NCBI GenBank assembly: GCA_903928915.1
Contig: CAIYSL010000033.1
Location: 62,001-126,000 of the forward strand
Direction of reading: 5' to 3'
Length of the DNA: 64,000 bases
Source of the DNA: an uncultured Syntrophobacterales bacterium
GTDB taxonomy: Bacteria; Desulfobacterota; Syntrophia; Syntrophales; UBA5619
The notes under the pieces: model-generated
The model's input: only the letters and a program-made list of their open reading frames with translations
Database searches by the model: none
Told to the model about the DNA's origin: nothing
Position numbers and translations under genes: made by a program
In this document: positions 17,567 to 25,600 of the stretch, one piece after another
How the letters are laid out: each line of letters begins with the position of its first letter
Numbering within the stretch: the stretch's first letter is position 1

Positions 17567-17615
17567 TGGATGATAAGTATCCATCCGTGGTATCCAGTTG
17601 ATCAGTAAGTATCCA
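17567..17615. promoter_or_regulatory. Candidate upstream activator sites for the ZraR-like regulator
   Basis: TAAGTATCCA occurs twice (17574-17583 and 17606-17615), a further TATCCA lies at 17591-17596, and TGGAT (17567-17571) with ATCCA (17579-17583) forms an inverted pair. The cluster lies roughly 90-150 bp upstream of the sigma-54 promoter, the usual place for NtrC-family enhancer sites, and just before the kinase gene, so it could also allow autoregulation. Confidence 0.5.
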
Positions 17616-17674
17616 AATTGTCGTGCCTGAAGCTGACCGGTCCGGCCTTTGCCGGGCCGAACCGACGAGGGGCC

Positions 17675-19450
17675 ATGGAACAGCAGCAACCGGGAAGAAA
17701 AAAGAGGAAGCGGCTCTGGGCAGTGCTCCCCCCCTGGCTGATCATCGGCTCGGTGGCGATCATCGCACCGCTTTTCATCTTCACGGCGCTGCAAGACATC
17801 AATCGGCAGCGGGAGCAGACCTCCCGCCTCCTTGTGGAGAAAGGGGCCGCCCTCATCCGCTCCTTCGAGGCGGGCGCCCGTACCGGAATCGGGATGCGCT
17901 GGGGAGGGTTTCAGCTCCAGAAGCTCCTGATGGAAACGGCCCAGCAGCCCGATATTGATTACCTGATCGTCACCGATACGGAAGGAAGGATCGTCGCCGA
18001 CAGCGACCCCGCGCGAATCGGGTTGAACCACGGGCAGGAATTGGACCTGGCCGCGATTGCCCGCTCGCAGACCCTTGCCTGGAGACGGGTCCCCCACAGC
18101 GAGGGTGCCGACACCTTCGAGATATATCGGCGGTTCGCACCGACGGACCAAGCGCTCCCCGATTTTCCCGCCGATCCGGCGCCGTCCCGCGCCGCGTCCG
18201 CGGAGGGCGCCTCCGGGTTCGTGATCTTCGTCGGGCTGGACATGGGTCCGATCGTCGCCGCCCAGGAGGAGGACCGGCGCCACACCCTCTGGATGGCCCT
18301 CATCTTCCTGCTCGTCAGCTGCTCCGGAATCATCTCGCTTCTTTTGGCCCAGGGCTACCGGACCGCGCGAAGTTCCCTCTCCCGGATCAAGGCCTTTTCC
18401 GACAGCCTCGTGGAAAACATGCCCATCGGACTGATCGCCGTCGATCCCCGGGGACAATTGATCGCCTTCAATCAGACGGCCGAGGGGATCCTCGGCCGGA
18501 GCGCACCGGATGTGCTCGGGAAAAGGGCGGACGAGGTCCTTCCCGAGGGGCTCCGGGAGATCTTCCGCCGGCTTGTGGGTGAAGGACGGGCGAGCGAACG
18601 GGAGATCGACTTCACCGCTGCCGAAGGGCGGACGATCCCGCTGGAGGTGATCGCGACGGTGCTCCGCGAGGAGGACGACGCCTTCGTCGGCTACATTATC
18701 CTCTTCCGCGACATGACAGAGGTACGGCGCCTCAAGCAGGAGGTGGCACGGAGCCAGCGGCTCGCATCCCTGGGGAGCCTGGCAGCCGGAGTCGCCCACG
18801 AGATCCGCAACCCGCTCAGCTCGATCAAGGGGTTTGCCACCTATTTCCGGGAGCGGTACCGGGAAAACCCCGACGACCGCGAGACAGCGGAGACGATGAT
18901 CAGCGAGGTGGACCGGTTGAACCGCGTCATCACCCAGTTGCTCGAATTTGCCCGGCCGATGACGATGAAGCGCGCCCCCACCTCGCCTGCGGTGGTGATC
19001 CGCCATGTCCTCAGGACGATAGAGGGGCAGGCCGCTCAGAAGGGGATCCGCATCGAAACGGACATCCCGGCTGCTCCCGCCGAGATCCCGCTCGACGCCG
19101 ACCGGATGAGTCAGGTTCTGTTGAACCTCCTGCTCAACGCCGTCGCGGCTACGGACGCAGGGGGGACGATCAGGATTTCCCTGGCGCAGCAGGACGACCG
19201 GACGGTCCGGATCGCCATCGCCGACACGGGCGCCGGGATCCGGCGCGAGGACCTTCCCCGGGTGTTCGACCCATACTTTACGACCAAACCCTCCGGCACC
19301 GGCCTGGGGCTTCCCATCGTCCAGAAGATCGTCGAGGCCCACGACGGTGCGATACATATCGCGAGCGAGGTGGGAACGGGGACGACGGTGACGCTCCTTC
19401 TGCCGACCGCGGCCGGGGATGAAAGGCACAACAGAGGTGACGGAACATGA
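17675..19450 (+). CDS. Membrane sensor histidine kinase, ZraS-like (PAS, HisKA, HATPase)
   Basis: A two-component kinase of about 591 aa from the ATG after GACGAGGGGCC. A TTG start 19 codons earlier is less likely. Layout: first TM helix (LPPWLIIGSVAIIAPLFIF), periplasmic sensor region of about 180 aa, second TM helix (LIFLLVSCSGIISLLLA), PAS domain (VENMPIGLIAVDPRGQ), dimerisation/phosphoacceptor helix VAHEIRNPLSSIKG with His375, then an ATPase domain with LLNLLLNAV (N box), ADTGAGI and GTGLGLPI. It overlaps the response-regulator gene by 4 nt. Divergence from a ZraP-like gene argues for sensing zinc, lead or envelope stress. Confidence 0.92.
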   Translation: MEQQQPGRKKRKRLWAVLPPWLIIGSVAIIAPLFIFTALQDINRQREQTSRLLVEKGAALIRSFEAGARTGIGMRWGGFQLQKLLMETAQQPDIDYLIVTDTEGRIVADSDPARIGLNHGQELDLAAIARSQTLAWRRVPHSEGADTFEIYRRFAPTDQALPDFPADPAPSRAASAEGASGFVIFVGLDMGPIVAAQEEDRRHTLWMALIFLLVSCSGIISLLLAQGYRTARSSLSRIKAFSDSLVENMPIGLIAVDPRGQLIAFNQTAEGILGRSAPDVLGKRADEVLPEGLREIFRRLVGEGRASEREIDFTAAEGRTIPLEVIATVLREEDDAFVGYIILFRDMTEVRRLKQEVARSQRLASLGSLAAGVAHEIRNPLSSIKGFATYFRERYRENPDDRETAETMISEVDRLNRVITQLLEFARPMTMKRAPTSPAVVIRHVLRTIEGQAAQKGIRIETDIPAAPAEIPLDADRMSQVLLNLLLNAVAATDAGGTIRISLAQQDDRTVRIAIADTGAGIRREDLPRVFDPYFTTKPSGTGLGLPIVQKIVEAHDGAIHIASEVGTGTTVTLLLPTAAGDERHNRGDGT

Positions 19451-20868
19451 ACGAGGAGATCTCCCTTTTGGTCGTCGACGACGATACGGCGCACCGGACT
19501 ATGCTCCGGAAGCTCCTTTCCGGGTGGGGATACGCGATCACCGAGGCCGACGACGGCGCGACCGCCGTCGAGGCGGTCCGCAGGCACCCCTTCGACCTGA
19601 TCCTGATGGACATCCGCATGATTAAGGTCTCCGGCCTCACCGCCCTGGCCGAGATCAAGGCGTTCAACCCGGCGATCCCCGTGGTCATCATGACTGCGTA
19701 CGCCTCCGTGGAGACGGCCGTCGAGGCGCTGAAAAAGGGGGCCTACGACTATCTGACAAAGCCACTGGACTTCGACGAGCTCCGCCTGACCCTGGAGCGG
19801 GCAGTCGACCACAGCCATCTCCGCCGGGAAAACCGCCTCCTCAGGGCAAGCCTCGGCGACCGGTTCGACCGGCCGAACCTGATCGGACGTTCCGCCGCGA
19901 TGACGCGCCTCATCGAGACCGCATCGCAGGTCGCCCCCTCTGAGGCGACGGTCCTGATCAGCGGAGAGTCGGGGACGGGAAAAGAGATGATCGCCGGGCT
20001 GATCCACACCAACAGCCTCCGCAAGGAGGGCCCGTTCATCAGGTTGAACTGCGCGGCGATCGCCGAAACCCTCCTCGAATCGGAACTGTTCGGCCACGAG
20101 AAGGGGGCCTTTACCGGCGCGGACCGGCGGAAGGAGGGCAAGTTCCGCCAGGCCGACGGGGGAAGCCTCTTCCTGGACGAGGTGAGCGAGATGTCCGTGG
20201 GGATGCAGGTGAAACTCCTCCGGGTGCTCCAGGAGCGGGAGTTGACCCGGGTCGGCGGCGAGGAGGTGATCCGTGTCGACGTTCGCCTCATCGCCGCCAC
20301 GAACCGTGACCTCCTCCGGGAGGTCGCGGCCGGCCGTTTCCGGGAAGACCTCTTCTACCGGCTGAACGTGGTCACACTGTTCGTGCCGCCGCTCAGGGAG
20401 CGGCAGGAAGACATCCCCCTGCTCGCCCAAGAGTTTCTCGTCCGGTTCGCCGAAAAAAACCGCAAGCCGATCAAGGGGTTCACGCCTCAGGCGATGGACC
20501 GTCTCCTCAGACACCCCTGGCCGGGGAACGTCCGGGAGCTGATGAACGCGGTAGAGCGGGCGGTGGTCCTCTCCCGTGGGGAGTATCTCGACGAAACCGA
20601 GCTTTCCCTTCTCCCGGCGGCACAGGGGACTCCGCCCCTCCCCCCGGGTGGGGAAGCGGCGCGGCAACTGGTTTCCGCACAGGAAGCCACCGCGGCGAGG
20701 CCCGGCGCCCCCGCCTCCGCCGCCTCCCCCTCGCTCGAAGCGGTAGAACGGGAAACGATCCTCCGGACGCTGGAGGGGGCCGGGGGCAACAAGAGCGAGG
20801 CCGCCCGCCGTCTCGGCATCACCCGCCGGACCCTCCACCAGAAGCTCCGGAAATACGGAATGATGTGA
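19447..20868 (+). CDS. Sigma-54-dependent response regulator, NtrC/ZraR family
   Basis: A transcription activator of 473 aa. The receiver domain has the DD pair near the N-terminus and phosphoacceptor Asp55 in LILMDIRM. The AAA+ domain has Walker A GESGTGKE (about residue 173), GAFTGA for sigma-54 contact (about residue 219) and GGSLFLDEV. The C-terminal Fis-type helix-turn-helix reads NKSEAARRLGITRRTLHQKL. A Pro/Ala-rich linker separates the AAA+ and DNA-binding domains. It is translationally coupled to the kinase. Its probable target is the divergent ZraP-like gene through the sigma-54 promoter at 17464-17479. Confidence 0.95.
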   Translation: MNEEISLLVVDDDTAHRTMLRKLLSGWGYAITEADDGATAVEAVRRHPFDLILMDIRMIKVSGLTALAEIKAFNPAIPVVIMTAYASVETAVEALKKGAYDYLTKPLDFDELRLTLERAVDHSHLRRENRLLRASLGDRFDRPNLIGRSAAMTRLIETASQVAPSEATVLISGESGTGKEMIAGLIHTNSLRKEGPFIRLNCAAIAETLLESELFGHEKGAFTGADRRKEGKFRQADGGSLFLDEVSEMSVGMQVKLLRVLQERELTRVGGEEVIRVDVRLIAATNRDLLREVAAGRFREDLFYRLNVVTLFVPPLRERQEDIPLLAQEFLVRFAEKNRKPIKGFTPQAMDRLLRHPWPGNVRELMNAVERAVVLSRGEYLDETELSLLPAAQGTPPLPPGGEAARQLVSAQEATAARPGAPASAASPSLEAVERETILRTLEGAGGNKSEAARRLGITRRTLHQKLRKYGMM

Positions 20869-21084
20869 GCAAATACGCTGCGAAACCCCGGAAACGGGGG
20901 CAAAAAATCGCTTGACTTCTTTCACATAAATGTCCGAATATCGAAACGTATTCGGGGTTCACCCGCCGGCGCGAACCCCGCTCATGCCGGGCGAGCGCGG
21001 CTGCAACCTATCGTCATGCCTTGACAGCTGATCGCTCCTTGTTCCGCGCGGTCCGCCGGATCGCTGGTTCAGAGAGGACCTGAG

Positions 21085-22632
21085 ATGAATAAGCGCCCCT
21101 TCTCCCCCATTCTCCTGGCCTTCGTTGCCCTATTCCTCTGCACGTTACTGCCCCTTGCCGCCGTAGCCCAGCGATCGAACCTCCTGAAGGAGGGGATCGA
21201 GCAGTACAACAAGGAAAATTTCGAAGAGGCGATCGTGACCTTGACCCGTGCCAGGGAGGAGGCCCCTGCCTCGGCCGAGGCGGCGTTCTACCTCGGCATG
21301 GCGTACCGTCAGCTCAACGACATCCCCAGCGCCTACCGGCAGTTCGAGGCGGCGGTCGGCCTGAAGCCGCTCTCCGACAATGCCATCCTCGAGGTGATCG
21401 AAACGGCCACGCTCCTGGACAGGCTCGACGTGGCAAAGAAATGGATCGCCGTGGCCGAGGAGCACAGGGTCTACCCCGCCCGCGTGGCCTTCCTCAAGGG
21501 GGCGTCGCTGGCAAAGGAGGGGAAGCACGACGAGGCGATCACCGCCTACGAGCTCTCCAGGCGCCTCGACCCGACCTACGCGCAGTCTGCCGACTTCCAG
21601 ATCGGGATCTGCCTGATGAACCAGAAGAAGTACGAGCGGGCCCGGGACCTCTTCCAGGCGGCGGTAACCCGGGATCCCCTGTCCGACCTGGCCACCTACG
21701 CCCGCCGATACCAGGAGGCAGCGGAGCAGTGGCGCTTCATCCAGCGGCCGCTGCGGGTCACGATCGGGGTCACGGGACAGTACGACACCAACTACCGCAA
21801 CCTCGGGGACCCCTACGATCATGCCGTCTTCGGCTACAACGAGTATCTGGCGGAAACCGACAAGGCCAGCTTCGTCATGCAGAACGTCGTCCGCCTCGAC
21901 TACGTCCCCAACCTGCCGGCCCCTTTCGCCCTGACCGCGGGGTACGCGGCCCTCAACACGCTGCACCAGCGGTACGGTACCGACAACGACACCTTCGCCA
22001 ACTCCTTCACCCTGGCCCCCGGCATGAATTTCGAGGGCTTTGCCTTCAATCTCGTCGCCAACTACACCCACACCCTGAAGCGCGACCCCGGCTACCGCAG
22101 GTATTCCGAAGTTTCCAGCGTGGGCCCGCTATTCCGGTATCTGCTGCGCAAGGACCATATCCTCGAGGCGAACGTCTCCTATACGCGGAAGAACTTCTTC
22201 AAGCCGGTCTTTATCCCCGCGCAGGAGGACCAGTCCTCCCGCGGGCTGGAAAGCTCGCTCGGATGGATCTGGCTGTTCAGGGAAAACGCCTTCCTGAACC
22301 TGAAGCTCGGCTACAGCGTGGATGACGCCGAAGGGATCCACTACGACAACCAGGGGTACCGCGCCTCGGCCAGCCTGATCTATCCGCTGGCGGACGCCCT
22401 GCGGCTCCAGATCGGCAGCGAGCTGTACCTGCAGGACTACCGGAATGAGAATCTCGTTTACCGCAAGAACCGGAAGGACCGGAATTATACCGGGACGATC
22501 GGCGTGACCTGGTCGGCCTGGAAATACCTCGACGCCACCGCCCAGTACCTCTACCAGAACGTCTATTCCAACATCTACGCCTACGATTACCGGCGCCACA
22601 TGTTCTCCCTGGGGGTGGAGCTGAAGTTCTAG
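21085..22632 (+). CDS. TPR-domain outer-membrane beta-barrel protein
   Basis: A 515-aa envelope protein. The signal peptide (residues about 1-29, ending AAVAQ) is followed by four or five tetratricopeptide-like repeats to about residue 220 (e.g. AFYLGMAYRQLNDIPSAYRQF; DEAITAYELSRRLDPT). A C-terminal half of alternating aromatic/hydrophobic strands then ends in VELKF, with a terminal Phe typical of outer-membrane barrels. A TPR front with a barrel is the plan of Slam/type XI secretion translocons and of some polysaccharide exporters, but I cannot assign a family by eye. It is followed 37 bp later by the giant FecR-domain protein, an obvious candidate partner. The 216-bp gap upstream holds an 8-bp hairpin (20953-20980) and an isolated TTGACA near 21023. 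Confidence 0.8.
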   Translation: MNKRPFSPILLAFVALFLCTLLPLAAVAQRSNLLKEGIEQYNKENFEEAIVTLTRAREEAPASAEAAFYLGMAYRQLNDIPSAYRQFEAAVGLKPLSDNAILEVIETATLLDRLDVAKKWIAVAEEHRVYPARVAFLKGASLAKEGKHDEAITAYELSRRLDPTYAQSADFQIGICLMNQKKYERARDLFQAAVTRDPLSDLATYARRYQEAAEQWRFIQRPLRVTIGVTGQYDTNYRNLGDPYDHAVFGYNEYLAETDKASFVMQNVVRLDYVPNLPAPFALTAGYAALNTLHQRYGTDNDTFANSFTLAPGMNFEGFAFNLVANYTHTLKRDPGYRRYSEVSSVGPLFRYLLRKDHILEANVSYTRKNFFKPVFIPAQEDQSSRGLESSLGWIWLFRENAFLNLKLGYSVDDAEGIHYDNQGYRASASLIYPLADALRLQIGSELYLQDYRNENLVYRKNRKDRNYTGTIGVTWSAWKYLDATAQYLYQNVYSNIYAYDYRRHMFSLGVELKF

Positions 22633-22669
22633 AACTCGGCAGAACGACCTTGTCGTGAGGGGGTCAGCT

Positions 22670-25600
22670 ATGAAACGATCCGTGACGATCTTGTTAGCCT
22701 TGGCGGTGCTCGCGGCGCTGCCCTTTGCGGCCGTCGCCGCCCCGGTGGGGAAGATCACCGCGCTCGAGGGGAACGTGGACATCACCTCCGGCGAGCGGGC
22801 CGCCCGGGACGCGAGGCTGGGCGATGCCATCAGCGCCGGCGACATCCTCCGCGCCAAGAGCCGGTCCAAGGCCGAGGTCACCTTCCTGGACGGCAACATC
22901 CTCCGCCTGGCGGAGAGCACCCGGGTCCGGATCACCGACTACCAGGCCGGGGAGGGGAAGACCACCACGCTGGACCTGTTCCGCGGCAAGACCCAGAACA
23001 TCGTCTCCGGGCTGGCAAAGGGGGCCAAGTACGAGGTCCGCACCCCCACGGCGGTCTGCGGCGTGCGCGGGACCAATTTCTTCGCCTTTTTCCAGAACGG
23101 GGTGAGCGGATTCATCCCCACATTGGGAAGCATCTACGGCTACAACCGGGCAATGCCCGACGCGGTGCGGGTCGTGACGGTGGGCGCCTCGATCATGGTC
23201 CTGGCAGCCAACCAGCTGCCCTCGATCCAGCCGGTAACCTCCGGCGATCTGAACAAGCACGGCCAGGACACGACCCCGCAGGGCCCCCAGGGCGACGGAA
23301 AGAAGGACGAGGGGGCGCCGACGACGGCACCCACGACCACCGCGACGACGGCGGGCGACACACCCCCGCCTCCTCCGCCCCCGCCTCCGCCGCCTCCCCC
23401 GCCCCCACCGCCGCCGGTCACCACAACGGCGATGACGACCGTTTCGACGACCGTTTCGACGACGAGCACCACCACGTCGACCACGACCACGTCTTCATCA
23501 ACCACGACATCGGCGCCGACCACGGCGCCCACCACCGTACCCACGACCGTACCGACCACGGCGCCGACCACGGTGAGCACGACCGTGCCGACGACCGTTC
23601 CTACCACCTCCACGACGACGGTAAGCACGACCACCTCTACATCTACATCCACCTCTACGAGCTCATCCACCACCTCGTCGACCACGGTGATCACGACGAC
23701 GATATTGCCCACCACATCGGTGCCGACCACCACGGTGCAGCCGACCACCACGACGACGATCCCGCCGCTCGGCCAGATAGGCGGCCTCGCGGCCGGCCCG
23801 ATCGATGTCGGCACCGGCGCGGTGACGCTGACCGGAACGCTGACGAGTCCGACCGCACCGTCGCAGGGTCTGATGAGCAACATGGCCATGAGCGACGGGA
23901 GCACCTACACCGCCTTCGTTGCCGGCCTCGCCGGTTCCTGGCTCGGGCTGGTGGAGGGGATCTACCGCAAGCCGCAGGTGGGCGGCACGGGCTTTGACGA
24001 CGTCGGCCTGGTGTACGGATCGCTGACCGGCACGGTTTCGGGAAGCAGCCTCTCCGCATCCGGTACGGTCAACCGTACGGCCTTCCTGGGGACGATTCCC
24101 AGCGGCGCTACTCTGGAGACCTTCACGTTTCCGGTTTTCCGATTCAACACCATCGACAGCGACCTGTACACCTACGGACAGCAGACCAACGGGACGATTC
24201 AGGGATACACGACCACCGCCGGCGGCATCATCGGCGTCTGGGGGACGACGGACCACGGGACGTACAAGAACCCGGGCCACCCGACCCTGGCGGCACCCAA
24301 TTGGGCAGACTACGTTACGGGAGCGCGCATCATTCACGGGTTGAGCGGGGAGGGGCAGCTCACCCTGACGGACGACTCCCAGGGCCACACCTCTCTGACC
24401 GGGTCCATGAATTACATGGACACCCGCTATCTCGGCACGATTTCCCTCCATTACCTCGGGACGTACAACCTTTCGGGGTACAACCCGGACACGCGCACCT
24501 ATCCCTACAGCATCGCCGGAACGGGAAGTTGCCAGCTGGCGAGACTGGCCTTTACCGGCGAGGTCGGTAGCGGAACCCAGTATCTGTACGCCAACAACGC
24601 CGGCGTCTGGGCGGCCGCGGGCGGGTTCAGCGCCCTGCTCGGCGCGCTCGACCTCCCCTGGACCCAGGAGGTGGCCCTTATCTACCACGGCGGGGTAGCG
24701 CTCCCGGGCCAGGGATACGGCGGGGCAAATCTCCTCTGGAACGCACCGGTCGCCGGGTACGACGTCAGCAAGGGCACCTGGACCGCCGCCTACAACGGCA
24801 CCGGGGGATACGTCTACGGGTTCAGCGGCGGGCTGATCGCCGGCGCGTCGGGCGCAAAGACCGGCACACTGGCGCTGCTGTTCCTGGCGAGCGACCGCAG
24901 CGAGGCGGGGTGGCTGACCGGCCCGCTTGCGACTACGGACCCGTCGGTATGGATGGGTGACAGTGAATGGTTCCCGAACACGGGCCTGCCCCAGTTCGCG
25001 GGCCTGGCGCCGCAGGACACGGTCACCATCGGGACGGGCAGTCTGAGCGGGAAGCTGGGCGCCGCGTTCGGCGAGGTCGGGACGATGACCGGCAGCGTGC
25101 CGGGGAACGGCGGGATTGCCGCCCACTTTGTGCGGAACGGGACCGAGGCGCTCCCCTGGGGGATCTACAACCTCACGCTGGGCGGGACCTATACGCAGCG
25201 GCCGGCAGGGGTCGTCGCCTGGTCGGGCCGCGTCGGTGGCGCCAACTCCTTCCAGATCGGAGATTCGGGCGTCTGGATCGGACAGATCCTGAACGGAACC
25301 TGGTCGGCAACCGGCGAGCTCGGGGGCGAGGCGTCGGGCAACTACCTGACCGCTTACCAGTGGGGGGGCTTCTCGGGCCCCTATTACGGGATCAGCACCG
25401 CAACGGGCTCAAACGGCAGTTGGATCGGACAGAGCGTGGGGACCTACGAGGGGGTGTGGCTGGCCCTCAACGGAAACGTCTTCGGCAGCCTCAAGTATTA
25501 CTCCGGCGGCGGCGCTCTTGTACACGGAGGGGGAACCTCCGGCCTGATCGGCGGGGTGGGCAACCCCTTCCTGGGAGGTCTGCCGGTCAACCTGATGGGC

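Noticed and set aside
17480-20925. Long minus-strand frames opposite the kinase and regulator
   Set aside because: Antisense to the ZraS/ZraR-like genes, no recognisable motifs, typical mirror frames.
20869-21084. Sigma-54 promoter before the TPR-barrel gene
   Set aside because: No GG-N10-GC element with flanking consensus was convincing, so I do not place the TPR/FecR genes in the ZraR-like regulon.
23318-23766. Apparent short tandem repeats, considered as CRISPR or satellite DNA
   Set aside because: In frame within a coding sequence, no unique spacers, and repeat units vary by synonymous codons; a protein low-complexity linker explains it.
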